Notes: generated from the sequence alone by a model not told the origin. Positions 1 through 10,187 are shown, counted from the stretch's first letter. The stretch: 64,000 bases of DNA from Pleurocapsa sp. PCC 7319 (GCF_000332195.1 NZ_KB235922.1:1696111-1760110); one strand, 5' to 3'. Program-made: numbers and translations.

Positions 1-1285
1 GAATAATGCTAGAAACTCCTAAGCTTAGACTGATAATCTGATCTACTTGAGATGAATGATGAAGTATCTGCAGGTCTTGAATTTGTTCTTGAATTTCTTC
101 GGCTACTGTAATTGCACCTTGTCCTTTCGTATGTGGCAAAATGACAGCAAATTCTTCTCCACCATAGCGAAACGCAATATCAGCAGGGCGTTTGACAGCT
201 CGTTCTATCGCTTGAGCAACTTCGTAAAGACAATTATCTCCTGCTTGGTGTCCATAGGTATCATTGTAAGCTTTGAAATAGTCTACATCACAAAGAATTA
301 ATGATAAATATTCTTGGTCGCGAGCGCATCGTGACCATTCTTGAGTAAAATATTCATCAAAACGACGGCGATTAGCTATTTGAGTCAGACTATCAATGTT
401 GGCTTGGTAAGTTAACCGTAAATTGGCTTTTTTAAGAGTGATTTCTATTTGCTTGCGATCGCTGATATCTCTAAAAGTCATCGCAAAACCATCTCCTAAT
501 TTTACGGCAACGATCTGAAACCAAGCAGTTAAGGATGAAGATTTATAATAATACTCTTGTTCTAATACAGTACAAGTTTCTACTACCTGGACAAATAAGT
601 TAAATAGTCCATCAAATAAATGACCAGGAGATTCCTCGACAAACAATCTTTTTCCTTTAAGACTTTCAGTTGTGCCCCCTACAGTCATTGCTGCTACGGG
701 ATTAGCAATTAACCAACGAAAATCGGTAATTTGACCCTGGCGATCGCGAATTGCTTCAAAAGCAGCTACTCCATCCAAAGAACTATTAAGTACCCCTGTC
801 AACAAAGCACGAGATCTGTTTAATTCTCTTTCTGCAATTTGTCTTTCTGCAACTTCTTCTCCAAGTATCTGTCTAAATTTTTGTTGCTGTTTCATAGTAG
901 CTAATTGTGCTTTTACCCGAAAAACTACTTCTTCGACAAAAAAAGGCTTTGTAATATAGTCGATTCCGCCGACTTTAAAAGCCTCTAACTTATCAAATTC
1001 TGAGTCTAAACCACTTAGAAAGATAATTGGTATATGTTGAGTTGCTTCTTGAGACTTTAAGACACGACAAACTTGATAGCCATCCATCATTGGCAGCATG
1101 ATATCTAGCAAGATTAAGTCTGGACATTTCGCCTTAATAATAGATAAAGCCATTTCGCCGTCAGTAGCCGAATTGACTTCATATCCGTGACTACTGAGCA
1201 AAGATGATAAAAGTCTAATATTGTCTGGCAAATCATCCACTATTAGTATAGATTCTTGTAGCTTTTCGTTATGCTTTGTGCTCAT
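1..1285 (-). CDS. Response regulator diguanylate cyclase (REC-PAS-GGDEF), 3' end beyond window
   Basis: About 428 codons are visible from an ATG at 1285, and the reading frame is open to the left edge, so the C-terminus is missing. Residues 1-130 form a receiver domain with acidic residues DD at 17-18, phospho-acceptor D61 (LLDIMLPMMDG) and the late Lys in YITKPF. A PAS-like region follows (about 165-290). The GGDEF domain has its active-site motif as GGEEF near residue 375, preceded by RPAD exactly five residues upstream, which fits the inhibitory RxxD c-di-GMP I-site. The protein therefore probably makes c-di-GMP from two GTP, is controlled by an upstream histidine kinase and is product-inhibited. 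No partner kinase gene is visible next to it. An EAL or other domain could follow outside the window. Confidence 0.9.
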   Translation of the reverse strand, partial: MSTKHNEKLQESILIVDDLPDNIRLLSSLLSSHGYEVNSATDGEMALSIIKAKCPDLILLDIMLPMMDGYQVCRVLKSQEATQHIPIIFLSGLDSEFDKLEAFKVGGIDYITKPFFVEEVVFRVKAQLATMKQQQKFRQILGEEVAERQIAERELNRSRALLTGVLNSSLDGVAAFEAIRDRQGQITDFRWLIANPVAAMTVGGTTESLKGKRLFVEESPGHLFDGLFNLFVQVVETCTVLEQEYYYKSSSLTAWFQIVAVKLGDGFAMTFRDISDRKQIEITLKKANLRLTYQANIDSLTQIANRRRFDEYFTQEWSRCARDQEYLSLILCDVDYFKAYNDTYGHQAGDNCLYEVAQAIERAVKRPADIAFRYGGEEFAVILPHTKGQGAITVAEEIQEQIQDLQILHHSSQVDQIISLSLGVSSII

Positions 1286-2288
1286 GTACCACGATTGGGT
1301 AATGACTTACTTTCCTAGCTTGAATTAAATACATATGTTGACAGATGAAGACAAATTCAATTGAAAGAATTGGACCTAAAATTGTTTCAGTATTAGACAC
1401 ATTAAAACAGTTTCAAAATTGCTTAGCATAGATAGTCACAAAAACATGACTATTAGTTTGTAATCAAACAAGCACATAAACTACATCAATCGTTATCTAA
1501 AAAATTTATTCTGTCTTAATAGTCATTTAACATTTTTATATTCTGAGCCTATAGATGATTAATTTATAGAAATTTTGAATATCAGCCAATATAGGAGTCA
1601 CAGATTACTCCACCGTAAAAGCGGCGAAACCGCTCCCAGGAACCAGTATTTGCTCACGGGAATCCCCTTAAGACCAAACTGCTTTACCGCGTCTGAGTAA
1701 AACGCATGACTAAGGCTGAAGCAATATGTATACTCGATAAAAGAGAATGGACATAAGTGGCGAACCCTAAAGGGTGAAGCAGTTTCTTCTTGATGAAGTT
1801 GTTCATGGGGGAAACCCCCGCCCTCGACAGTTCCTTCAAGCGGGGGAACCCCGCCAACGGACTGTCTCGCAAGACCACACTTCATCGCTTTAAGCGGGAC
1901 AAAGGCGTTTGGTTCGCCGCATGTACCCCGCCAACGAACTGCTTCACCGAATCGCCTTGGTGCAGTGACCATGGGTCAAAATTGATGATTAAGTCTCAGT
2001 CATACATCAGTTATATCATCTATTTTTATGGGCGCAAACGGATGTTGGGCATCAATTCTGATTTCCCATGATTAGTGGAGCATCTTCGATGATTTAACTG
2101 TCTGAGCAACAGTATAAATTACACAATAATAATAATTTTTCAACCCAAATCCTACAGAAACACTCGCAATGTATCTCTATAGATATAAATATCAATGCTA
2201 TTTAGTTAATCGAATATTTTCTAATAAATATTGAAACTTCAATTGATTTCTTCAACCTGAAAACTGATTCGCCTACTAGCGAATCAGT
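1286..2288. other. Long intergenic region with stacked hairpins
   Basis: I see no credible gene in this kilobase. The flanks are AT-rich, but about 1597-1975 is GC-richer and carries short hairpins one after another: AGCGG/CCGCT near 1620, GGGGG/CCCCC near 1808-1820, and GCGGGG/CCCCGC near 1840-1855. Open frames through this block are rich in Gly, Pro, Arg and Cys and look like translated repeat DNA. The motif GATTACTC..CCGTA near 1603 recurs near 2690, upstream of the cobI 3' end, which suggests a dispersed repeat family. Confidence 0.5.
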
Positions 2289-2501
2289 TTACAAAGACTG
2301 TCGAGAAGCAAACTTTTCTATGACTGCCTGAGTTTCCCGTAGCATTTGCTGTCTACTGTTACCTAAACTGGTATTAGTTAGTGTGGGGACTAAATTACGG
2401 GCTTGTAATGCCATGTGTATCTGTAGCTGGGCTACGTACTCGCCAATATCTTCACGAAATAATTCTTGTTTTTGTTCTTGGTTGCGAGATGAGATATCCA
2501 A
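2289..2501 (-). CDS. Small conserved-looking hypothetical protein
   Basis: A short, Gln/Glu-rich, probably helical protein of about 70 residues with no signal peptide or membrane segment. An AGGAG sequence lies 9 nt before a TTG at 2501, so I place the start there; a TTG three codons further upstream overlaps that ribosome-binding site. The sequence contains IGEYVAQLQIHMALQARN and ends near KFASRQSL. I do not recognise the family. It lies between the hairpin-rich spacer and cobI, transcribed in the same direction as cobI but 250 bp from it. Confidence 0.5.
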   Translation of the reverse strand: MDISSRNQEQKQELFREDIGEYVAQLQIHMALQARNLVPTLTNTSLGNSRQQMLRETQAVIEKFASRQSL

Positions 2502-2758
2502 AGCGTCCAACTCCTATTGCTTAAACTATAAAATCAGCCTAACTTCCAATTTAAATTAACATGAAGAATGACTATTTTGTAAGGCTTTCGACAAATAAAA
2601 AATATTTTGCAATATTTTTTATTAAGAAACTTAAACTTTGTGTTTATAATTATTCTGCTTCAAATTTTCTATTTTTAACCAATGGTCATAGATTACTCTG
2701 CCGTACCCATTCCAGGATAAATGAAACGACAGAGGAATCTGTGAAAATGCTTTTTAAT

Positions 2759-3463
2759 TTACTGCTTAATCAACAATATTGAAAAATAAGATAAATTTAG
2801 CTCAGGGCAATTACTTAAGTCGTCATAAATTTTTTGCTCGGGAAAAGTCGCTTTTTCTACAATCCAACTAGAATTTAATAGATTTCGCTCCTTGAGAATC
2901 TGCCAAACTTGTTGATAAACAGAACTAACTTTAAGCAAAATCACTACTTCAGCCCATTCTAATGTTGCTTCTATTTCTGATATCGTATGTATAGCAGGGA
3001 GTATAGCTAATTTCTGATGATTTACCACTAGCGGAATTTTTAAGACAGAGGCGATCGCCATAGGAGAACACACTCCAGGTACAGTTTCTACTTTCGCTTT
3101 TGGATGCAACTGTTGTAAGGTTTGAGCTAAATAAGTAAAAGTACTATAAAAACTGATATCTCCTAGACAGGCAAAGGCAACGTTGACCCCCTGATTTAAA
3201 TAGTGCCAAACTTGTTGTGCAGTTTTTTGCCAAGCTATTTGTAATCTGGCTATATCTTGAACATAGGGAAATTCCAGAGGTAAAATTTTCTGTTGTGGGA
3301 GTAGCCAACTAGAAATAATATTTTCAGCTATTCCTGGACAATTATTAGTTCCTGCGGGGAAAGCAACAACTGGGCTAGTTTGTAAGATGCGTAATCCTTT
3401 GACTGTAATCAATTCGGGGTCGCCACTTCCCACGCTAATACCGTATAGTATTCCTAGTTCCAC
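2759..3463 (-). CDS. cobI: Precorrin-2 C20-methyltransferase
   Basis: A 234-residue SAM-dependent tetrapyrrole methylase that transfers a methyl group to C20 of precorrin-2 (or its cobalt form, CbiL-type) in corrin-ring synthesis. The N-terminus has the family signature YGISVGSGDPELITVKG, where GSGDP contributes to the SAM site. The central VPGVCSPMAIA segment is typical of CobI/CbiL, and the length matches the family. The start codon is GTG. It stands alone with no other cob/cbi genes nearby, a scattered arrangement that is usual in cyanobacteria. I see no cobalamin riboswitch in the 170 bp upstream. Whether it prefers the cobalt-bound substrate cannot be read from the sequence. Confidence 0.9.
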   Translation of the reverse strand: MELGILYGISVGSGDPELITVKGLRILQTSPVVAFPAGTNNCPGIAENIISSWLLPQQKILPLEFPYVQDIARLQIAWQKTAQQVWHYLNQGVNVAFACLGDISFYSTFTYLAQTLQQLHPKAKVETVPGVCSPMAIASVLKIPLVVNHQKLAILPAIHTISEIEATLEWAEVVILLKVSSVYQQVWQILKERNLLNSSWIVEKATFPEQKIYDDLSNCPELNLSYFSILLIKQ

Positions 3464-3639
3464 TCTGTAGTTTGATTGTTTTTAGGTAAAAGTATACTCC
3501 ACCATAGCGCGACCTCTATCACCTTGATCCAGAATGAAAGCTTTTTAATCCTAAGTTTCTAGTTAGCGTTTAGGAAGGGAAGATGTCAAAATTTCTTTAG
3601 GTATTAAAATTGGATAATTATTAATTCGGGCAGGTAGCT

Positions 3640-5148
3640 ATGTTTCTAAAGCAAAACAACCAAAAAGCTCTTCTGGGAGTTTTAGTCACTAGCTTGTTTA
3701 CTTTATTAGCTAGCTGTGGCAATAGTGCAGCCATTGAAAGTTTAGTTAGTGCCGATCCGAAATTGAAAGCTAATACTGGTGAGAACAAATCTAAGACGAT
3801 TAAAGCAACAGAGTCCCAACAAGTAATAGAACGAGATGATGATACATCCACACCAGAAGAGAGGCAAGATAACAAGAATGATTTAGAAGTAGACACTAAG
3901 ATACGGTCAATAGATTTACCGGAAGATTTTCCTGCCTCTTTTCCTTTGTACCCCAAAGCTAAATTAACCAAAGTAAAACCGGGGAAAACCCAGAAATCGG
4001 GAATGTTAACTTGGAAAGCTCAAGATAATCGCCAAGCGATCGCCGATTATTATCAGGCAGAATTAATCGCTAACGATTGGGATATTACTCAACCATTTCA
4101 ACTCAAGACCAATCAGAAAACGGCAAAGGCGGTTGCCAGAAAAAATCAACTGCAAGTCGATCTAACCTTGCTTTCATCTGTTGACCAGCCCAATACCAGC
4201 GAGCTTACAGTTAACTATCAACCTATAAATCAATCATCAGAAGAACCAGAAGAAGAGCTAGAAATTTCTTCAGCTGAAAATTTTGCTGGAGAATCCTCGG
4301 ATACGGAATCGAACGCACTACAAAATACCCAACCATCATCTAATCCTATTGAACAGCTAGAGGAAAGTGAACCTAAATCCCAATCCCAACTCCCTACTGA
4401 AGCTGAAGATACTGACATCCTCAGCAAAGATTATCTTGATCCATTAACTACTGATTTCATCGATCTTGATGAAGTTCCCGAACAATTGACTCAACCGGTA
4501 AAAGAAATTGCCGAATTGGGAATTTTAACTCCCTATACAAGCAATGGCAACATTGACCTCAATAAATTTGCACCTAACGAAGTAATTACCAGGGGAGAAT
4601 ATGCTCGTTGGTTAATTGCAGCCAATAACCGTTATTATGACGACAATCCTGGGAAGAAAATTTATATCGCTACTAAAACTAGCCAGCCTGCTTTTCAAGA
4701 TCTTAAGGTGAATAGCCCAGATTTTGGCGCAATTCAAGGTTTAGCTGAGGCCGGGCTAGTACCTTCTCGACTAACCGAAGACAGTACTAATTTACTATTT
4801 CGCCCCGATGCTCCTCTAAAAAGAGAAGATTTAATTACCTGGAAAGTGCCCTTAGATATGCGTCAGGCTTTACCCAAAGCATCTATTGAAGCCATAGAAG
4901 AGAGTTGGGGATTTCAGGATGCTACGGAGATTGCTTCTATGGGAATCAGAGCCTTATATGCTGATTTTCAAAATGGCGATCGCTCTAATGTGCGGCGTAT
5001 TTTCGGCTATACAACTCTATTTCAACCTAAGAAACCAGTGACTCGTGCAGAAGCAGCAGCTTCTCTTTGGTATTTTGGATTTCAGGGTGATGGGATTACT
5101 GCGGGAGAAATTTTAGAATCCGAAACAACATCCGAATCTGATAGCTAA
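3640..5148 (+). CDS. SLH-domain lipoprotein
   Basis: A 502-residue exported protein. The N-terminus is a lipoprotein signal (basic start, hydrophobic stretch, lipobox LLASC with C26), so the mature protein should be lipid-anchored. Residues about 90-190 contain a small domain around FPLYPKAKLTKVKPG and AIADYYQAELIANDWDI. A long acidic, Ser/Glu-rich linker (about 200-270) follows. The C-terminal half contains S-layer-homology-like segments (VKEIAELGILTPY, VITRGEYARWLIAANNRYY, VTRAEAAASLWYFGFQ). In cyanobacteria SLH domains bind the pectic or peptidoglycan layer and tie the outer membrane to the wall, so an envelope role is likely. The gene appears monocistronic. Confidence 0.85.
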   Translation: MFLKQNNQKALLGVLVTSLFTLLASCGNSAAIESLVSADPKLKANTGENKSKTIKATESQQVIERDDDTSTPEERQDNKNDLEVDTKIRSIDLPEDFPASFPLYPKAKLTKVKPGKTQKSGMLTWKAQDNRQAIADYYQAELIANDWDITQPFQLKTNQKTAKAVARKNQLQVDLTLLSSVDQPNTSELTVNYQPINQSSEEPEEELEISSAENFAGESSDTESNALQNTQPSSNPIEQLEESEPKSQSQLPTEAEDTDILSKDYLDPLTTDFIDLDEVPEQLTQPVKEIAELGILTPYTSNGNIDLNKFAPNEVITRGEYARWLIAANNRYYDDNPGKKIYIATKTSQPAFQDLKVNSPDFGAIQGLAEAGLVPSRLTEDSTNLLFRPDAPLKREDLITWKVPLDMRQALPKASIEAIEESWGFQDATEIASMGIRALYADFQNGDRSNVRRIFGYTTLFQPKKPVTRAEAAASLWYFGFQGDGITAGEILESETTSESDS

Positions 5149-5322
5149 AGACATAGCAATTCTAGTCTGAGTAAGGTACTCTTTGTAAAGGCTGAGATTG
5201 GTGATTTAAAGTTACAGTTGTTGACAATTAACAGGTATAAGTTGTGGATGAATGTAAAATTGTGATATTTAAAATTCCCAGGATAAGCAATAATCAACCA
5301 TATAGCTAGATTTTTTAAATTT

Positions 5323-5670
5323 ATGTTCGATTTAGAACCACTTTTTGCCTTTTCTCGTCATTATTGTGTCGCTATTTGTTCTTTTCTTGTGCCTGCTAAT
5401 TTGATCACCACTGGAACTACATTTTTCTTAGTAGCTACAGAGCAATCATTGACAAAAATACGCTGGTCAATGGGAATCGCCTCAATTTTTGCTTTTACCT
5501 TATTTCTGCACGTTTCCACTTGGTTTATCATCGGGGTAATTACTCCTGTCACTTTTGTTTTGTTTGGTTTGGGTACAACCTGTTTGATAATTAACATCTT
5601 GACAGTTATTTATCGTCAAGAAATTGTTCAATTGATTATGGAATTACCATACAAAACAAAAGGAGGATGA
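5323..5670 (+). CDS. Small polytopic membrane protein, function unknown
   Basis: A 115-residue protein with three hydrophobic segments (roughly 14-37, 46-68 and 72-98) and a short basic C-terminus. I recognise no catalytic motif. Its last 43 bases overlap the 3' end of the convergent gene at 5628, so the two transcripts would be antisense to each other at their ends. Strong hydrophobic periodicity and cyanobacterial codon use support it as a real gene, but the function is open. Confidence 0.6.
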   Translation: MFDLEPLFAFSRHYCVAICSFLVPANLITTGTTFFLVATEQSLTKIRWSMGIASIFAFTLFLHVSTWFIIGVITPVTFVLFGLGTTCLIINILTVIYRQEIVQLIMELPYKTKGG

Positions 5671-7262
5671 CGATAGACAACCTCCAAATTTAATTGGTGT
5701 TTATTTTTAGTAAGTATATAACTAGCACCATACTTATTCATTAATCGTTTAACCTGTGCTGTGGTTAATTTGCTATATCCTTCCTCTAATACTTCTTTGG
5801 TTTTTTGTTTACTCACTTTGCCACTGGCAACATATTTCCCCAGAACATAATTGCCACTGAGGTCGTCCCATCGCTGATATTGTTCAATAATTGCTGCTTT
5901 GGTTTGGGGTAATAGTTTAAATTTAGCAATAGTCGAGCGCTCGGTTAACCAAGAAAAGTTAGTTTGCTCTACAGGAGAAGAAATGATCGCGGCATCTTGG
6001 GGAGTATGCTGATGAATCCAGGTAGCCATAGCTTTCCACTCAGGAGTAACATCTTGTTGTTGTCCTGGAAAATTACGTAAGTCCCATATTTGTTGCGTAA
6101 ATACGATGCTTTGAAAACCAATAGCCACGAACAACAAAGCAACACAGTAAGCCGACTTTAAACCCTGATATTTGTTACTCCAGCCATGCTCGATTAAACA
6201 CACTCCTAAAAAACAAGTAGTAAAAGGCAGCATTACATCCCCCAAGCGAAATGGGTAGTACTGCAACCATTGACCTTGAGTATCCCAAATAGCGATCGCC
6301 ACCCCGCTGATAAAGGGAACTAAACTAATGAGAGCGAATTCCCCTAATTCCTGACGATGATTGTCTATGGGCAACCATTGACGGGTATGAGCTTGCTTGT
6401 TTAGTAAATACATAATTCCCGCTAAGATCACCAAATATATGGCTGGGGCGAGCCATTGCCAGCCCCAAGATAAAGGATTGAGGTGATGGGAAAGACGCAG
6501 AAATACATAGATGTAAGAAGGTTTGATGATTCTATCGGGTGCAGACTCTGATAATTGTTGAATGACCGGGAGAATAGCGAAGCTACTGGCTAATATATAA
6601 GTGATTGCCAATAAAATTACTTGCTTAAACTTGGGGAAACGACTTTCGTAACGCAAACATAACCAAGCAAAACTAGTCAGAAATGCCCAGCCACCGACTA
6701 AAACATGAAAAGAGGTCGCCACACCTAATAAAAATGCTACCCAAAAATATAATCTCGAAAATAGTAGCGGAATTGCGATTAGAATCAAACCATAAGCGAT
6801 CGCTTTAGCTTCTAAGCCGCCAATCATCCATTCGTCAGCGATCGCACCCTGTTTATAGCCCTCTTCTATTCCACAAAATAATGCCGTTGCCAGCAATATA
6901 AAAGGTAAACTTAAACCTAGTCTTTTTCCCAGTAAAACTATGCCGAGAGCAGATAAAGCATAACAAAATAGACGACCAATAATTGAGGTAGCTAAAAAAC
7001 CCCAATGAACTATTAATTTACCGACCAAAGTTTGAAATAACCACCGATAACCCGCAGGACGATCTAAATACCAGTCATTAGGCAGCCAAGAGGGGTCAAC
7101 AAAGTGTTTTGCCAGGGGCAAGACATCAATTTCATTCCAGCCACCACTACCCATATTGCGGACTAATACCAACCTAAAGGCAATAAACAAGGTAACTAAT
7201 AATACTTGCCACCATATCTGAGAGCCAAAAAACAAGTTATAGTTGCGACTAGTCATTAACAA
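5628..7262 (-). CDS. Polytopic membrane protein with GT-C-like architecture
   Basis: A 544-residue protein with about ten membrane spans and a soluble C-terminal region from about residue 400. The pattern of a first span, a large first loop (NEIDVLPLAKHFVDPSWL), many spans and a C-terminal domain with ATWIHQHTPQDAAIISSPV resembles GT-C glycosyltransferases and the cyanobacterial DUF6798-type proteins; the C-terminal stretch is typical of the soluble part of such enzymes. A lipid-linked sugar transferase role is inference only. It overlaps convergently with the small membrane protein gene at 5323-5670. Confidence 0.65.
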   Translation of the reverse strand: MLMTSRNYNLFFGSQIWWQVLLVTLFIAFRLVLVRNMGSGGWNEIDVLPLAKHFVDPSWLPNDWYLDRPAGYRWLFQTLVGKLIVHWGFLATSIIGRLFCYALSALGIVLLGKRLGLSLPFILLATALFCGIEEGYKQGAIADEWMIGGLEAKAIAYGLILIAIPLLFSRLYFWVAFLLGVATSFHVLVGGWAFLTSFAWLCLRYESRFPKFKQVILLAITYILASSFAILPVIQQLSESAPDRIIKPSYIYVFLRLSHHLNPLSWGWQWLAPAIYLVILAGIMYLLNKQAHTRQWLPIDNHRQELGEFALISLVPFISGVAIAIWDTQGQWLQYYPFRLGDVMLPFTTCFLGVCLIEHGWSNKYQGLKSAYCVALLFVAIGFQSIVFTQQIWDLRNFPGQQQDVTPEWKAMATWIHQHTPQDAAIISSPVEQTNFSWLTERSTIAKFKLLPQTKAAIIEQYQRWDDLSGNYVLGKYVASGKVSKQKTKEVLEEGYSKLTTAQVKRLMNKYGASYILTKNKHQLNLEVVYRHPPFVLYGNSIIN

Positions 7263-7617
7263 ATAGCTATCAGCTTTCAGTTTTTAGCTTTCAGATTATA
7301 GCTTTAGTAATTACTATGAGATTGATAAGGTAGGTAATCGTACTTTAATTAAATAGTTAGGGTGATGGAGAGTGCATAATCGAATAATGAATAAATTTGT
7401 TATTTCATTAAATAGGATTAGCTAGTCAAACAGATATCTGAACTTAACTTTAGTTACGGAGGGGTTTGGGGAAGTGACGGCTTCCCCAATGGGGGGTCTG
7501 GGGGGTTAATCCCCCAGGAATAAATACGGTTTTCAGAGGAAAATTACATACAAAAAAATCAGATTTAATTAAATTTTCTAATTCATACAAAAACACCGCT
7601 CCAATGTAAATTGTGGA
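7263..7617. repeat. Intergenic spacer with palindromic G/C-rich repeat (about 7456-7520)
   Basis: The spacer between mutS2 and the membrane protein gene holds no gene. It contains two perfect hairpins: GGGGAAG/CTTCCCC (7468-7487) and CTGGGGG/CCCCCAG (7498-7517, loop GTTAAT type). They form one 60-bp G/C-rich palindromic unit in otherwise AT-rich DNA, similar in style to dispersed cyanobacterial palindromic repeats. Lying downstream of mutS2 (minus strand), it could also affect transcript ends. Confidence 0.6.
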
Positions 7618-10032
7618 CTACTTCAAATGCACGACAGTTACTCCTGAACCGCCTTCCTTTTGTTCGGCTAATTCAAACTTGTCTACTTGGGGATGACGCT
7701 GCAAAAATTCATGAACTCCTTGACGTAAACGCCCTGTACCTTTGCCGTGAATAATCCACAACACCCCAGATTCATAAGCATGGGCGATCGCATTTTCTAT
7801 ATCTACTTCGGCTTGATTGACGCGACTACCGCGAATATCTAGGGTATTTTGCGACGTTCTAACCATTACCGCTGGTTTTTTGGATTTAGTTGGAGAAGGT
7901 GCAGCTTTAGTAGCCTTGGCTTTGGGCTTAACCTCCGCTTTTTGCCCGTCAAGTGATTCAATCTCTGTCAGACCAACAGTCATTTTCATGATGCCAAAAC
8001 GTACTACCAGTTGCTCTGTTGCTTCGTCAATGCTCAATACTTCGCCTGTTTGATTGAGACGAGGAATACGCACCTTTTCCCCAAGTTCAGGTTTATAACC
8101 TGGTTTAGCTGGCTTAGCTAGTTGAGTTTTTGCTAGTTCTTTGGCTGTAATCTCATTCAAGGCTTCTGTCGCTTGTTGAGCTTTTTGCATAGTTTGCTTG
8201 CCCTGCTGTAAACGACGAATAACTTTAGCGACTTCTTGCTTAGCCTCTGCGATCGCCTGTTGTACAGCTTGTTCTTGAGATACTTTTAAAGCTTGTTCTC
8301 TTTCTTGCAGCGAAGAAGCTTTTTCCGATACCTCAGAATAGAATCGCTCGGTTTGTTCTAACAGCTTACCTGCCTCTTGAGCCTTAGCTTCCTGTTCCCT
8401 TCTTTGTTCTTCTAAAGCAGCAATTACTTGATTCACGTCTTCTGATGAACCCGTACCAACTAAAGACTGAGCCTCCTGGATAATTTCTGGATTTAAACCT
8501 AGACGCTGAGCAATAGTCAGAGCATTGGAACGCCCAGGAATCCCCCATAACAATCTATAGGTAGGCTGAAGAGTACTATCATCAAACTCCACTGACGCAT
8601 TTTCAAAACGTGTATCTTGATATTTGAGTGCTTTTAGTTCACCGTAGTGAGTCGTGGCAATGGTTAATAAACCGTATTCTGCTAAATATTTTAGTAGAGC
8701 GATCGCCAGAGCACTGCCCTCGGCAGGATCTGTTCCCGCACCAACTTCATCTAACAGAATTAAAGAATTGGTAGTATCAGTCTGATTGACTTTTAAAGCT
8801 TCGATAATACGACTAATACGGCGTATATGACCGGAAAATGTTGATAAACTCTGCTGTAAAGACTGTTCATCCCCAATATCAGCTAACACTACCTCAAACC
8901 AGGGTAATTCTACTGGCTCCTTAGCAGGAACAAACATCCCTGCCTTTGCCATGAGCGCAGCCAACCCCATAGTCTTGAGAGTAACAGTTTTTCCTCCAGT
9001 ATTCGGTCCTGTGATAGCCACTACCTTAATTTCAGGTTTGACTAACACGTCAATGGGAACTACTTCTGCTCCCTCTTCATGACGTTGTTGCCACAGTAGT
9101 AGGGGATGGCGCAAACGACGCAATGTAGTAGTTTCGCCTTTTGCTATATCAATGAATCTGGGGGGATTAGCTTCTAACCACAAACTATAACGAGCCTTGG
9201 CGGTGGCTAAATCCAACATGGTCGCTACCGCTAAAACTCTTTCTAAATCCTCGATGACCGCAGCTACCTTTTCTGACAAGGCTTTGAGAATAATTTCTTC
9301 TTCCCGTTTCTCCTGACGTTCTTTTTGACGTAGTTGATTTCCTAACTGAACGACTGCATTAGGCTCAATGTAATAGGTTGAACCTGTACTAGACACATCG
9401 TGAACAATCCCACGAATTGTATCTTTCTGGGCTGGCTTAACAGGTAGAACAAAGCGATCGCCTCTCTGGGTAATTACTGCTTCTTGAATTGCCGTGGCGT
9501 TGCGCTGCATAATTCCCTGAAGCTGCTTATAAATTCGATTACGCAGATTTTTAATTTCATGACGGATTTCAGCGAGTTTAGGGCTAGCACGCTCGGTAAT
9601 ATCCCCCCGATCGTCAATACAGTGATGAATATCTTGTTCAATTTCGGGGTAGGTACGGACATCGATAACTAATTTAGCTAAATTCTCTAAGGTTTCACTT
9701 TTAGCATCAATTAAACGGCGTAAATAGCGCATCCCGGCTAAGGTAGTAGCCAAATCTAAAAGTTCTTTGGCTGAGAGAATTCCACCTATGCTAGCTCTTT
9801 CTAGTGATGAGCCAATATCTTTAATTCCTGTAAATTTCCAGCCTGAATCTAACTCTTGTTCTAAATCATATATTTCTTTCGTTTGGGCTAATAGCTTTTC
9901 ACTTTCAGCTTGTGTATCAGGCAATCTTAGCTGACGCGCTGCCACAACACCTAGCTTCGTTGCTGCAAAGGTAGACAGATGTTGACATAAACGCTGCCAT
10001 TCTAATAATTCTAGAGTTTCTGTGGTAATCAC
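7618..10032 (-). CDS. mutS2: Endonuclease MutS2
   Basis: An 804-residue protein with the full MutS2 layout: N-terminal core/clamp helices, the ATPase with Walker A GPNTGGKT at 342-349 and Walker B LILLDEVGAGTDPAEG, a long coiled coil (about 530-630), and a C-terminal Smr nuclease domain from about 725 (LDIRGSRVNQAEVDIE, IIHGKGTGRLRQGV). MutS2 proteins suppress homologous recombination by acting on branched DNA; in some bacteria they also bind collided ribosomes. The mismatch-reading domain I of MutS is absent, as expected. The start is a GTG at 10032. Confidence 0.97.
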   Translation of the reverse strand: MITTETLELLEWQRLCQHLSTFAATKLGVVAARQLRLPDTQAESEKLLAQTKEIYDLEQELDSGWKFTGIKDIGSSLERASIGGILSAKELLDLATTLAGMRYLRRLIDAKSETLENLAKLVIDVRTYPEIEQDIHHCIDDRGDITERASPKLAEIRHEIKNLRNRIYKQLQGIMQRNATAIQEAVITQRGDRFVLPVKPAQKDTIRGIVHDVSSTGSTYYIEPNAVVQLGNQLRQKERQEKREEEIILKALSEKVAAVIEDLERVLAVATMLDLATAKARYSLWLEANPPRFIDIAKGETTTLRRLRHPLLLWQQRHEEGAEVVPIDVLVKPEIKVVAITGPNTGGKTVTLKTMGLAALMAKAGMFVPAKEPVELPWFEVVLADIGDEQSLQQSLSTFSGHIRRISRIIEALKVNQTDTTNSLILLDEVGAGTDPAEGSALAIALLKYLAEYGLLTIATTHYGELKALKYQDTRFENASVEFDDSTLQPTYRLLWGIPGRSNALTIAQRLGLNPEIIQEAQSLVGTGSSEDVNQVIAALEEQRREQEAKAQEAGKLLEQTERFYSEVSEKASSLQEREQALKVSQEQAVQQAIAEAKQEVAKVIRRLQQGKQTMQKAQQATEALNEITAKELAKTQLAKPAKPGYKPELGEKVRIPRLNQTGEVLSIDEATEQLVVRFGIMKMTVGLTEIESLDGQKAEVKPKAKATKAAPSPTKSKKPAVMVRTSQNTLDIRGSRVNQAEVDIENAIAHAYESGVLWIIHGKGTGRLRQGVHEFLQRHPQVDKFELAEQKEGGSGVTVVHLK

Positions 10033-10127
10033 GGTCAGTTTATCTTACCTATATTTAATTAATAGTTTATAAAAATGTTTCTAAACAAGGGGTGCTTAAG
10101 GCAGATTGGATAATTAACTAAAAAAAT

Positions 10128-10145
10128 GTTACACTTAGTTAAGAA
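10128..10145 (+). promoter_or_regulatory. HLR1-like element upstream of the Hli gene
   Basis: Two imperfect direct repeats, GTTACA (10128-10133) and GTTAAG (10138-10143), are separated by four bases and followed by AA. This matches the spacing of the cyanobacterial high-light regulatory element HLR1 bound by RpaB. It lies 43-60 bp upstream of the hli start. The second repeat matches only four of six positions, so the assignment is an inference from position and gene identity. Confidence 0.4.
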
Positions 10146-10187
10146 TACTTGACTAAAATCTCTCTTGCAACTAAAACAAAAATAATT

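Noticed and set aside
1598..2071. Overlapping open frames of 60-125 codons on both strands
   Set aside because: They run through hairpin repeats, are rich in Cys, Gly, Pro and Arg, lack ribosome-binding sites and overlap each other; they look like translated repeat DNA.
2561..2782. 73-codon frame on the plus strand
   Set aside because: It overlaps the cobI 3' end, passes through a repeat-like sequence and has no family resemblance.
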